A stretch of 64,000 nucleotides of DNA. Source: Molanna angustata (Eukaryota; Arthropoda; Insecta; Trichoptera; Molannidae). This document shows positions 11,311 through 21,259 of this stretch, one piece after another; positions within the stretch are counted from its first letter, which is position 1; each line of letters starts with the position of its first letter. Made by a program: the position numbers and the translations under genes. The stretch covers positions 32,836,556 to 32,900,555 of the forward strand of contig OY754972.1 in assembly GCA_963576475.1 (NCBI GenBank). The letters are read 5' to 3'. The notes under the pieces are model-generated. The model made no database searches. It saw only the letters and a program-made list of their open reading frames with translations, and was not told where the DNA came from.

Positions 11311-14300
11311 AAACGAGTGGGTTGTGGCCAACACTAAACTCTCCACACCACAAATATTGACAATGAAATATTTTATTCATTCTAAATTTTACTACCAAGA
11401 ATATAAATTTTCTAACGATAGTATATTTTCATGTTAAGATAGACAAACTATTAATGCAGTATGGTGAAGAATTCTAATGTTGTATGAAATATTTTAATAA
11501 AAGCAGATAAATTTTGTTTTAAAGGACGTTAGAGCATTTTGACAATTTTGACACGTAATATCATATGAAGAAATTTTTGTTATTTATGAAAAGCTAATCA
11601 GTTCGATGTTCAAGCTCTTTACATTATAACATGAAATCAAATTACTGAACTTTTCCATACATAAGAAATTTATCTTATTATATACATTTTTATTCATACT
11701 AAATTTTACTACCAGGAAAATAAATTTTCTATCGACAGTATATTTTTATGTTAAGATAGACAAACTATTATTGCAGTATGGTGTAGAATGCTTATGTTGT
11801 ATGAAATATTTTAATAAAAGCAGATAAATTTTGTTTTAAAGGACGCGAAAGCATTTTCCAAATTTTGACAGGTGATATCATATGAAGAAATTTTTTGTTA
11901 TTTATGGAAAGCTAATCAGTTCTATGTTCAAGCTCTTTACATTATAACATGAAATCAAATTACTGAACTTTTCCATACATAGAAATTTATCTAATTACAT
12001 TTTTATTCATACTAAATGTTACTACCAGGAATATAAATTTTCTTCCGATAGTATATTTTTATGTTAAGATAGACAAACTATTAATGCAGTATAGTGAAGA
12101 ATGCTTATGTTGTATGAAATATTTTAAAAAAAGCAGATAAATTTTGTTTTAAAGAACGCGAGAGCATTTTCAAAATTTTGACACGTGATATTATATGAAG
12201 ATTTTTTTTGTTATTTATGGAAAGCTAATCAGTTCTATGTTCAAGCTCTTTACATTATAACATTAAAACCAAATTACTGAACTTTTCCATACATAGAAAT
12301 TTATCTTATTACATTATTATTCATACTAAATGTTACTATCAGGAATATAAATTTTCTTCCGATAGTATATTTTTATGTTAAGATAGACAAACTATTAATG
12401 CAGTATAGTGAAGAATGCTTATGTTGTATGAAATATTTTAAAAAAAGCAGATAAATTTTGTTTTAAAGAACGCGAGAGCATTTTTCAAATTTTGACAGGT
12501 GATATCATATGAAGAATTTTTTTGTTATTTATGGAAAGCTAATCAGTTCTATGTTCAAGCTCTTTACATTATATCATGAAATCAAATTACTACACGTTTC
12601 CATACATAGAAATTTATCTAATTACATTTTTATTCATACTAAATGTTACTATCAGGAATATAAATTTTCTTCCGATAGTATATTTTTATGTTAAGATAAA
12701 CAAACTATTAATGCAGTATAGTGAAGAATGCTTATGTTGTATGAAATATTTTAAAAAAAGCAGATAAATTTTGTTTTAAAGAACGCGAGAGCATTTTCAA
12801 AATTTTGACACGTGATATTATATGAAGATTTTTTTTGTTATTTATGGAAAACTAATCAGTTCTATGTTCAAGCTCTTTACATTATAACATGAAATCAAAT
12901 TACTGAACTTTTCCATACATAGAAATTTATCTAATTACATTATTATTCATACTAAATGTTACTATCAGGAATATAAATTTTCTTCCGATAGTATATTTTT
13001 ATGATAAGATAGACAAACTTTTAATGCAGTATGGTGTAGAATGCTTATGTTGTATGAAATATTTTAAAAAAAGCAGATAAATTTTGTTCTAAAGAACACG
13101 AGAGCATTTTCCAAATTTTGACAGGTGATATCATATGAAGATTTTTTTTGTTATTTATGGAAAGCTAATCAGTTCTATGTTCAAGCTCTTTACATTATAA
13201 CATGAAATCAAATTACTGAACTTTTCCATACATAGAAATTTATCTAATTACATTTTTATTCATACTAAATGTTACTACCAGGAATATAAATTTTCTTCCG
13301 ATAGTATATTTTTATGTTAAGATAGACAAACTATTAATGCAGTATAGTGAAGAATGCTTATGTTGTATGAAATATTTTAAAAAAAGCAGATAAATTTTGT
13401 TTTAAAGAACGCGAGAGCATTTTTCAAATTTTGACAGGTGATATCATATGAAGATTTTTTTTGTTATTTATGGAAAGCTAATCAGTTCTATGTTCAAGCT
13501 CTTTACATTATAACATGAAATCAAATTACTAAACGTTTCCATACATAGAAATTTATCTAATTACATTTTTATTCATACTAAATGTTACTACCAGGAATAT
13601 AAATTTTCTTCCGATAGTATATTTTTATGTTAAGATAGACAAACTATTAATGCAGTATAGTGAAGACTGCTTATGTTGTATGAAATATTTTAAAAAAAGC
13701 AGATAAATTTTGTTTCAAAGAGCGTTAGAGCATTTTGACAATGTTTACACGTGATATCATATGAAGAAATTATATGATATCTATGAAAAGCTAATCAGTT
13801 CTAAGTTCAAGCTATTAATATTCTTCTATCAATATGAAATCAATGAACTGATCATTGCCAAATATAAAAAAATTCTCTTGTTACATATAAGTTTCATACA
13901 AATATCCATTAAATAAAATATAATTTTTGAAACCGTTGAATATTTTTCTTTTAACATTGACCAACTTTGAATACAATTTTATGAAGATTCTTGGTGTTGT
14001 ATAAATAGTTGAAACCAAATTAAAATATCTCTAATTTCCAGGTCGTGAGAGCATTTTTTCAGTTTTAATAGATGAAATCATAAAGAAACATTGGGAAAAA
14101 ATGAACCGTTGTCTATGGAAAACTAATCAGCTCTAAGTTTATGGACTTAACACATGTGATATCAATATGAAGTCAATCGGACTTATAGTTTGGGCTGCAG
14201 AGAGGACACAAAAAAAAACAACGTAAATGATGAATTCATAGAGAAGAAATCAAAAGTTGTCTATGGAAAACTAATCAGCTCTAGGTCTTTGCACTTTACA

Positions 14301-14556
14301 CATATGATGTTAATATGAAGTCGATCAGACTTATAGTTTGGGCTGTAGAGAGGACACAAAAAAGATAAATGCTACGGCGTACGGCGTACGGCGTACGGCG
14401 TACGGCGTACAGCGTATACGCCATACACACAAACACATCACGACGAAACTCATAGTGTGCATTCTCTACATGATACCCATTGAGAAATTGATGTAAAAAA
14501 AATACGCTTAAATTTTGCGAAATCATGACTCTCCCCTATTCCATAGTGTGGAGAGT
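11311..14556 (+). mobile_element. Helentron-like element with satellite, copy 2
   Basis: It has the same left terminus, same 3' region and same terminal hairpin (14529-14555) as copy 1, but a shorter 313-bp array (about 7.6 monomers, 11360-13750) and no solo LTR. It is inserted in the A-rich loop between the two arms of a stem-loop in THAP unit 1; the empty site is visible in unit 2 at 24428-24455. The first two and last monomers match those of copy 1, so both derive from one source. Confidence 0.65.
11360..13750 (+). repeat. 313-bp satellite array in copy 2
   Basis: About 7.6 monomers share the landmarks and variants seen in the first array. Short open frames at 12509-12767 are incidental readings of the monomer. 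Confidence 0.93.
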
Positions 14557-14690
14557 AAAAAAAATGTTATTCAAACATTATGGAGGATGAATATGCAAAG
14601 GAGTAATGTAATACAACAAATAAATAAATAAAATATTCCGCCTGGGTGGTCCCGCCTTCCCAAAGCTTTTACACCGTAAGTATAGATGGC
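14557..14690 (+). pseudogene. THAP unit 1, right end
   Basis: The sequence matches the right end of unit 2 (24440-24565): right stem-loop arm, ATGAATATGCAAAG, AATACAACAAATAAATAAATAAAATATT, a GC-rich tract and ATAGATGG. Unit 2 begins directly afterwards at the ATGGCTACAACC motif. Confidence 0.6.
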
Positions 14691-14879
14691 TACAACCAGG
14701 CCCCCCAAGCCAGGAACATATAATTCTCACCAGATACATAGAGATAGATATATATCTATGTCTCTCTTTTCCAGTTTTAGTTCCGGGCCTGAAGTGTTGG
14801 TGGCGTCGAACCTGTAGGAGGTGGCGCGCGCTACCACCGTGAACCAATATTAAAAAATATTTTCGCCTGTTTTTTATGT
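14690..14879 (+). pseudogene. THAP unit 2, left piece
   Basis: This begins ATGGCTACAACCAGG and parallels 1763-1955 of unit 1, including GATAGATATATATCT, then a GC-rich GGTGGCG tract and TTTTTTATGT. The gypsy 5' LTR starts at 14880, and the unit resumes at 22440. Confidence 0.55.
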
Positions 14880-16057
14880 TGATATATACATAGGTATTAT
14901 GATCAAAATATTACCATGGGTTATGGTAGCATAGAAGCCAGACATCTATTATTTTGTTTCAACAAAATACCTTGATTCTTGGAAAACTTTCTCTTATAAT
15001 GGTTTTATCATATTAACGGGTCTTTGGGTCCTTAATGTGTTTAAACAATGCTTATATTTTGTAAATATGTCATTTCTAATAATTTTATATTCAATGCATA
15101 TTCCTGGAACTTTATACTTTCTAACTTGGTAGGTGAAATGGAGGCTTCCTATTGGTAGATGGTAGAACCAGATGGTAGCTCCCCCCCCCCCCCCCGTCTC
15201 CAGCGGTGGACGCGATAGCTGGTTTGAATCAGTATTTGAGTGGACGCTTGGTCGGGATAGACGAATTTTAACTCACGCGTACGAAAGATAACTTATATAT
15301 ATTTTTTAAAAAACAAACGTAGACCGCGAACGTTGAAAGAGAAAATCTTATCTCTGCGAGGCGTCTGCTTGAAGCTCAGCATGAAATTTCATATTTGCAT
15401 GGTAGTGCATAAGTGTGTTTCAGGTCCATACATAACCAACGAGGGGTGAATTTAAGATAGTTTAAGTTACTATTAAAAATAACTTTTAAGAATAAACATA
15501 ACTTAAATAATCGTATAATAGTGAATAAGTGTATTTCAGGTCCATATATCCAACGAGGGGTGAATTTAAGATAGTTTTAAGTTATTTTCAATTAATAAAA
15601 AGTGATATTATGTAGTGTAAGTGTTTCATCTATAGACCCGGAACGAGAGCAGCGGTTGGTAAGATCTTTCTGATTTATTATTATTTGTTTTCTTTGCTCT
15701 GAACGTTTCGTTTCGTAATTCATTTTAGCAAAATTGTCATCAATATTACACGTGCATTTCATGTATTTGATTATTCTTTTCAGCACTATTATTCTCTGTT
15801 CCACGTGTATTTCCTGTATTTAATAATTCTTTTCAGCGGCCGTCATCACTGGTTTTTCTAATTTATTTTCTTTTTAATTTTACAGCAATTTTTATTAACC
15901 GATAATTACTATTACGCGTGTATTTCTGTCAATTTAAGCATTGTTTTATTTTATACGCTCAACACATTCTTTCGTCTCCACCATATTTAATTATTGTATT
16001 GACTAGCCGGCATGTAAACACCTTTATCAACGCTCTTCTTTGTTATATGCGATAACA
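14880..16057 (+). mobile_element. 5' LTR of Ty3/gypsy element
   Basis: The LTR runs from TGATATATACATAGG to GCGATAACA and is flanked on the left by ATGT, which recurs after the 3' LTR (22440-22443). It differs from the 3' LTR by only about two substitutions and the length of a C run (15181-15195). Two internal direct duplications are visible: CAGGTCCATA...GAATTTAAGATAG and TATTTAATAATTCTTTTCAG-like units. Confidence 0.88.
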
Positions 16058-16060
16058 ATT

Positions 16061-16078
16061 TGGCGCTATCCAACGTGT
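16061..16078 (+). promoter_or_regulatory. Primer binding site of the gypsy element
   Basis: TGGCGCTATCCAACGTG begins three bases after the 5' LTR. The TGGCGC start is typical of gypsy primer binding sites that pair with a tRNA 3' end; the specific tRNA was not determined. Confidence 0.65.
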
Positions 16079-16167
16079 AGCCATTTTTAAAAACAGTAGT
16101 TTTTATCGAACCACCCTGAGGTTTTGAGCGTTTTCTTTTCGTTTGTTTTTTTCTCGTATTAAAAAAA

Positions 16168-17187
16168 ATGTTATTTCAACTTATTTTTCGTTTATTCAAA
16201 TATCTTATTTTCGGAGTAGTAGAGCGCGAAAACGATGGCGGCGGAGGAGATAGTAGACGGGTTACTAGGGCAAGAACAAATGATAATGTTAGTCGCGATT
16301 TTCCAGAACCCCCAAGAAACGATAGCCCGGGAATTGAACATTTATTCCCATATTTACAACGTCGCGAACTGGAAGATACGTTCAGCGGTCTTCCAGAAGA
16401 AGACCCTGTTTTATTTATCACGGCATGCGAAGCGTTTTTCGGCCACATGTTTTGTTCTCCTGCGTCAATGGTCGGCCGTGCGTCTCAGAGGTTGCGAGGA
16501 GAAGCCAAGCGTTGGTGGTCTCCTCATGCGCAGGGTAAATGGACATGGGATGAATTCAAAGGTTTTTTAATTGGTAGATACGGAATAGACGTTGCCCGGT
16601 CTTCGCTTATGGCTAATTATTATGGTGACCGTCAGCGTGCGGATGAGGGTGGAATCGCATTCCTTAAGCGGAAGGAAGCGGTTTATATGCGGCTCTTTGG
16701 AACGGCTCCGTCGGATGCTACATGTGCTGACTTAATATATCTGATGAGAGACACGTATCGCAGTATTTTAGACGTTGGAGTGATTTTCGGAAATTTTACG
16801 TTCACGTCGCTTAAAGAAAAAGTTATGATGATTGATTTCCCCCGACAAACGTTGTTTCAGCCAGTTGCCGAACGTAATCATGAAAATAGGAATACCCAAC
16901 GTGACAATTCGTGCGAAAGCGGTAATAACTATAATACCTCAACGTACCGGCAGGATAATTATAATATACGTCCAAACAACCGTAATGCGAATTCGCGCCC
17001 TAATAATAATAGCCCAGTAAATATCAGAAAACAGTTACCAAAATGTCAATTTTGCCCTGGTCGTCATTTTAATAAAGATTGCGTGGAAAGAAACGAGTTT
17101 ATCGCATCGGCATCGGGAAACGCTCGCCGCCCCGACAGGAACACAAATTACGGACCTCGACCTGTCGCGGGCTCCCGAAAAAATTAA
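16168..17187 (+). CDS. gag: Ty3/gypsy Gag protein
   Basis: This 339-codon frame encodes the structural protein of the element. The middle (about residues 55-230) has the look of a retrotransposon capsid domain (RLRGEAKRWW, WDEFKGFL). A polar Asn-rich tail is followed by a nucleic-acid-binding knuckle CQFCPGRHFNKDC near residue 295, a CX2CX3HX4C variant one residue shorter than the usual CCHC. The start is the first ATG after the primer binding site; a later initiation is possible. It overlaps Pol and ends at a TAA directly preceded by an A-AAA-AAT heptamer, implying that Pol is made by -1 frameshifting. No internal stops are present, and the near-identical LTRs agree with recent activity. Confidence 0.88.
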   Translation: MLFQLIFRLFKYLIFGVVERENDGGGGDSRRVTRARTNDNVSRDFPEPPRNDSPGIEHLFPYLQRRELEDTFSGLPEEDPVLFITACEAFFGHMFCSPASMVGRASQRLRGEAKRWWSPHAQGKWTWDEFKGFLIGRYGIDVARSSLMANYYGDRQRADEGGIAFLKRKEAVYMRLFGTAPSDATCADLIYLMRDTYRSILDVGVIFGNFTFTSLKEKVMMIDFPRQTLFQPVAERNHENRNTQRDNSCESGNNYNTSTYRQDNYNIRPNNRNANSRPNNNSPVNIRKQLPKCQFCPGRHFNKDCVERNEFIASASGNARRPDRNTNYGPRPVAGSRKN

Positions 17188-20100
17188 ACCTGCGTTCCAC
17201 CAGGTTAACAAACGTGGAACTGGCGCCCTGTACTGATAATGAGAATGCTATTAATATGATTGAGTCTGTTGATGAAGTAATTGTAGAAAGAGACGATCAA
17301 AAATCTGTAGGTTTTACTGTGATGGTGGTAGAAGCTGATGTGCATAGAGAGGATGATGACGAGGATAGCCTTGAGACCGTGGAGGCTAATAATGAGAAGA
17401 TTGAATCTGTTGATGAAGTAATGGTAGAAATAGGCGATCAAAACTCTGTAGGTTTTACTGAGATGGTGGTAGAGGCTGATGTGCATAGAGAAGATGATGA
17501 GGATAGCATTGAAACCGCGGAGGCTAATAATGAGAAGGCAGGTTACATACGAGATAGTTCGAAATTCGCGTCGGAGGTAGAGTTGGTAGATGTGTTGAAC
17601 GATAGGGATTTGATAGTTGCGTCAGGTACATCGGATGTTGAGAAGCTGGTAGTTGCGTCAGAGAAGTTCGAAGAGAGGAAACCGGTTGTCGCGCCGGATC
17701 ACGAATTAGGTACGACAGTAGTTGCGCTGGGTAGTAATGAGATGGCGAAAATGATGAGTAGGTACGAAGAGGAGTACAGTGACGGAATTTGCGAACTAGA
17801 ACATAAAGTAGACGGTGTATGTGCGATTGGTAAAGTTAGCCTCCCACGGATAAGCGTGACGATCGAGGATTGTCTCTATGTAGCGTTAGTAGACTCTGCC
17901 GCCTCTCACAGTTTAATTCGTGCAGATTTAGTACACAAGTGTAGAAGAAAATTTTGTGATGTAAAGAGTTTAAATCTTGCACATGCTTCGGCCAAAATGA
18001 CGGTAGTAGCGAAAGCGGAAATAGACTGCTCGATAGCAGATGTTAAGATGAAAAATGAATTTTTAGTAGTAGACGGCCTACGAGATGACGTAATATTAGG
18101 TATAGATTGGTTAATAGCGGAACACGGCGTGATTGATTTTATTCGTGGAGCATTGTATTTCGGTAAGAAGGAAAGAATTACGGCATATTTTCATTCGACG
18201 AAGCGTCAACCAAATTTAACTAACGTACAATTACCAAATATTACGAACGACTTATCTAATGCGAAAAAAAATGAATTACATAAAATATTGCGAGAATTTA
18301 ATGCTTTATTTACCCCATATGCAGGCCCTGCTCGCTTGCAGCCGCACGTTATCCGGCTGAAAGATGAGACACCCATTCGTATCCCACCGTACCGTTTATC
18401 AGACGCTAAGAAACGTAATTTACATAAACAAATCGAAGAAATGTTAACTGATGACGTAATAGAAGCGAGCAGATCTCCGTATTGTTTTCCTATCGTGATG
18501 GCTCCGAAAAAGGGAGATAATGATTATCGTATCTGTGTAGACTTCCGTCGGTTAAATGACGTCACTGAGGGCGAGGTCTCCACTTTACCGGTCATCCACG
18601 AAACATTAAAGGATCTCGGAAACGCAAAGATATTTTCCACGTTAGATTTAACAAAGGGGTATTGGCAAGTGCCTCTCGATCCTGCTTCTAAACCATATAC
18701 GGCATTTTCTACTCCTGACGGTGCGTTATATCAATTTAAGGTAATGCCCTTCGGACTTAAGGGAGCCCCGAGCTGCTTTCAGAAAGCGATGTGTCAGCAG
18801 GTTCTTGCCGGTTATTTAAGAGAATTTTGCATTGTATATATAGACGATATTGTAATCTATTCTTCTGACTGGGAGAGTCATCTTCATCACTTAAGACTGG
18901 TTTTTGAAAGGTTAGATCAGTTCGGGTTGAAATGCTCGCCTGATAAATGTAAATTAGCCACGTCAGAAATAGAGTATTTGGGACATGTTGTTACTGCGGA
19001 AGGAAATTATCCTCAAATGTCTCATTGCAAGGAGATTTTCTCTACACCAGCTCCGCGAACTCGTAAAGAACTACGTGGCTTCTTAGGACTGTGTAATTGG
19101 TTACGAGAGTATGTACCGCGATTCTCTGAGATTGCTGCTCCTTTAACCGATTTATTAAAGGTTAATCGGCCGTTTCGGTGGAATAGCCAAGCCGATACCG
19201 CTATACGTAATATTAAGTTGGCTATGTCACAACCGTTAAAATTGTCACGACCCGATTTTAATCGCGAATTTATTTTACAAACAGACGCGAGTAAGTTAGG
19301 TATTGCGGCCGTATTATATCATCCACGCTCTGACGGAGAACGGGATGTTATATCATATGCGAGTATGCGTTTTTCACCGGCCGAACAAAAATGGCATTCG
19401 AATGAGCAGGAAGCGTTTGCGGCCGTGTGGGCCATTAAAAGATATCGTCCGTATTTAGAAGGACGATCGTTTAAGCTACGTACGGATAATAAAGCATTAA
19501 CGTGGTTGAATACGGCGAAAAATGATAGGGCAAAGCTCATCAGATGGGCACTCCTCTTACAGGAATTTGATTTTACAGTTGAACACTGTCCCGGTCGTAA
19601 AAATGAACTCCCTGATGCGTTATCCCGAAATCCCGAATCGTCCCCAATAGTAACGGAGGCAGACACAAAAGATTTAAGTCGCATGATGTACCCATCAACG
19701 GAAACGAATGAGATAACGGCACAAGTACATCAAACGGAAGATGAAACGGAGGTGACGGAGGACCAGCCGGACGCGGTTGAGTCATCCGACGATGTTGAGG
19801 TATTAGATGTAAGTCTTGCGGAAGAAATACGGTTACGACAGAAAAGAGATACCGACGTACAACGACGTATAAATAGGTTGCGTATATTATTATCTCGACC
19901 AAATACATCGACGGCACGTCACGAACAACAATATTTACGTGATTATGCGTTATTAGGTGATTATCTTTGGAGAAAATTTGCGGATGATGATATGCGTTTA
20001 TTTGTACCCCGATCGATGGTTTTGAAGGTTATATCTACGTATCATGATAATCGTGTGGCAGGTCATCCCGGAGCTAAAGAAACGACTCGGGCTGCGGCAC

Positions 20101-21053
20101 GCCATTTCTTTTGGCCGAACATGCGTACTGACGTTGAGCAATATGTGAGAGCGTGTATGACGTGTGCTCTATCGAGAGCCGTACCGACTCGTCCTGCGGC
20201 CCCATTAGGTAATACTCACGTACATAAACCATTTGACGTATGCGCAGTCGATTTGATGGGACCATATCCTATATCCACACACGGCAAGCGTTTTATTGTA
20301 GTAGTTACGGATTTATATACACGATGGGTGGAAGCGTTTGCGGTACGATCGAGTAGAGCTCCGATTATAATTAAAATATTAGAAGATGACGTATTCTCTC
20401 GTTACGGATATCCAAAAGCGATCTTGTCGGATAATGCCACTAATTTTAAGAATCGTTTGTGGACCAGCGCACTAGATAGATGGCAATGTTTGCACTGGAC
20501 AACGGCAGTGTACCATCCACGAGCGAATATTACGGAACGTAGAAACCAAGAAATTAAGAAAGCGTTGCGTATTTATTTACAAGGTCAACCTCATAATCGT
20601 TGGGATGAACATTTACCGACTATTTTATATGCGTTACGTGGTCGTCGTAATGAGTCAACAGGCGTATCTCCTAGCACGGCATTATTAGGTTACGACATTC
20701 CCCGTCCAGGTGAATGGATGATTCATTCTCCCGATGGAGATATCTTCCCAACAGCGGGAGCACGTGAGCGTACCCAGTTAGATAACGAAATACGAGCGTC
20801 TCAGGAGGAATATCGACAACGTTACGCACCTGATAATGATACGGTTTCGAAATACGATATAGGACAGGCTGTTTTAATTAGAGAACACCCTCAGTCTGAT
20901 ATGAATACCGGTTTTCACGCTGGATTTGCTCCTAAATGGAGTGGTCCGCATCGGATCTTATTGCCCATCGGAAGAGGACACGTTTACTGGGTAGAACGTC
21001 GCGGGAAGCCTGTTAAAGTTCATGCCGATGAGATTCGTTCAGCTCCGGCATAA
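17079..21053 (+). CDS. pol: Ty3/gypsy Pol polyprotein (PR-RT-RH-IN)
   Basis: The frame is open for 1324 codons in the -1 frame relative to Gag; expression probably begins by frameshift near 17178, so the first 33 or so codons are likely unused. Domains in order: an acidic region with a 47-residue tandem duplication (about residues 60-153); aspartic protease with ALVDSAAS near 270; reverse transcriptase with YRICVDFRRLND, MPFGLKGAPSCFQ and the YIDD catalytic box near 587; RNase H with LQTDASKLG near 734; integrase with an HHCC zinc motif (about 985-1030), then DLMGPYP, LSDNATNF and an E in the NITERRN segment forming the DDE triad (about 1054, 1116, 1151). The gene order RT-RH-IN defines Ty3/gypsy. 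No envelope gene follows. It is intact as far as can be seen. Confidence 0.92.
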   Translation: MRGKKRVYRIGIGKRSPPRQEHKLRTSTCRGLPKKLNLRSTRLTNVELAPCTDNENAINMIESVDEVIVERDDQKSVGFTVMVVEADVHREDDDEDSLETVEANNEKIESVDEVMVEIGDQNSVGFTEMVVEADVHREDDEDSIETAEANNEKAGYIRDSSKFASEVELVDVLNDRDLIVASGTSDVEKLVVASEKFEERKPVVAPDHELGTTVVALGSNEMAKMMSRYEEEYSDGICELEHKVDGVCAIGKVSLPRISVTIEDCLYVALVDSAASHSLIRADLVHKCRRKFCDVKSLNLAHASAKMTVVAKAEIDCSIADVKMKNEFLVVDGLRDDVILGIDWLIAEHGVIDFIRGALYFGKKERITAYFHSTKRQPNLTNVQLPNITNDLSNAKKNELHKILREFNALFTPYAGPARLQPHVIRLKDETPIRIPPYRLSDAKKRNLHKQIEEMLTDDVIEASRSPYCFPIVMAPKKGDNDYRICVDFRRLNDVTEGEVSTLPVIHETLKDLGNAKIFSTLDLTKGYWQVPLDPASKPYTAFSTPDGALYQFKVMPFGLKGAPSCFQKAMCQQVLAGYLREFCIVYIDDIVIYSSDWESHLHHLRLVFERLDQFGLKCSPDKCKLATSEIEYLGHVVTAEGNYPQMSHCKEIFSTPAPRTRKELRGFLGLCNWLREYVPRFSEIAAPLTDLLKVNRPFRWNSQADTAIRNIKLAMSQPLKLSRPDFNREFILQTDASKLGIAAVLYHPRSDGERDVISYASMRFSPAEQKWHSNEQEAFAAVWAIKRYRPYLEGRSFKLRTDNKALTWLNTAKNDRAKLIRWALLLQEFDFTVEHCPGRKNELPDALSRNPESSPIVTEADTKDLSRMMYPSTETNEITAQVHQTEDETEVTEDQPDAVESSDDVEVLDVSLAEEIRLRQKRDTDVQRRINRLRILLSRPNTSTARHEQQYLRDYALLGDYLWRKFADDDMRLFVPRSMVLKVISTYHDNRVAGHPGAKETTRAAARHFFWPNMRTDVEQYVRACMTCALSRAVPTRPAAPLGNTHVHKPFDVCAVDLMGPYPISTHGKRFIVVVTDLYTRWVEAFAVRSSRAPIIIKILEDDVFSRYGYPKAILSDNATNFKNRLWTSALDRWQCLHWTTAVYHPRANITERRNQEIKKALRIYLQGQPHNRWDEHLPTILYALRGRRNESTGVSPSTALLGYDIPRPGEWMIHSPDGDIFPTAGARERTQLDNEIRASQEEYRQRYAPDNDTVSKYDIGQAVLIREHPQSDMNTGFHAGFAPKWSGPHRILLPIGRGHVYWVERRGKPVKVHADEIRSAPA
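17178..17184 (+). promoter_or_regulatory. Slippery heptamer for -1 Gag-Pol frameshift
   Basis: A-AAA-AAT read in the Gag frame fits the X-XXY-YYZ rule and lies immediately before the Gag stop codon (17185-17187). Slipping back one base enters the long Pol frame. Confidence 0.7.
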
Positions 21054-21114
21054 TAGTTTTTGTCTACTTACATTATGTTTGGTTTCTTTGTTCTTCACAT
21101 GGTATATCTTGATC

Positions 21115-21125
21115 AAAAAAGAGGG
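21115..21125 (+). promoter_or_regulatory. Polypurine tract of the gypsy element
   Basis: AAAAAAGAGGG is the only purine run downstream of Pol and precedes TGATATATAC, the first ten bases of the LTR. It is the expected plus-strand primer site. Confidence 0.7.
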
Positions 21126-21130
21126 CCGAT

Positions 21131-21259
21131 TGATATATACACTCTCTTTTCCAGTTTTAGTTCCGGGCCTGAAGTGTTGGTGGCGTCGAACCTGTAGGAG
21201 GTGGCGCGCGCTACCACCGTGAACCAATATTAAAAAATATTTTCGCCTGTTTTTTATGT
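21131..21259 (+). repeat. Copy of 5' host flank trapped between PPT and 3' LTR
   Basis: After ten bases of LTR start (21131-21140), 119 bp repeat the host sequence that lies upstream of the 5' LTR (14761-14879) almost exactly, ending in ATGT. The true 3' LTR then begins at 21260. This is not part of a normal gypsy element; see findings. Confidence 0.75.

Noticed and set aside
14762..16057. Longer gypsy LTR starting at CTCTCTTTTCC
   Set aside because: The same segment in THAP unit 1 shows that it is host flank, and only the 14880 start gives TG...CA ends with an ATGT duplication on both sides. The longer form stays possible until other copies are compared.
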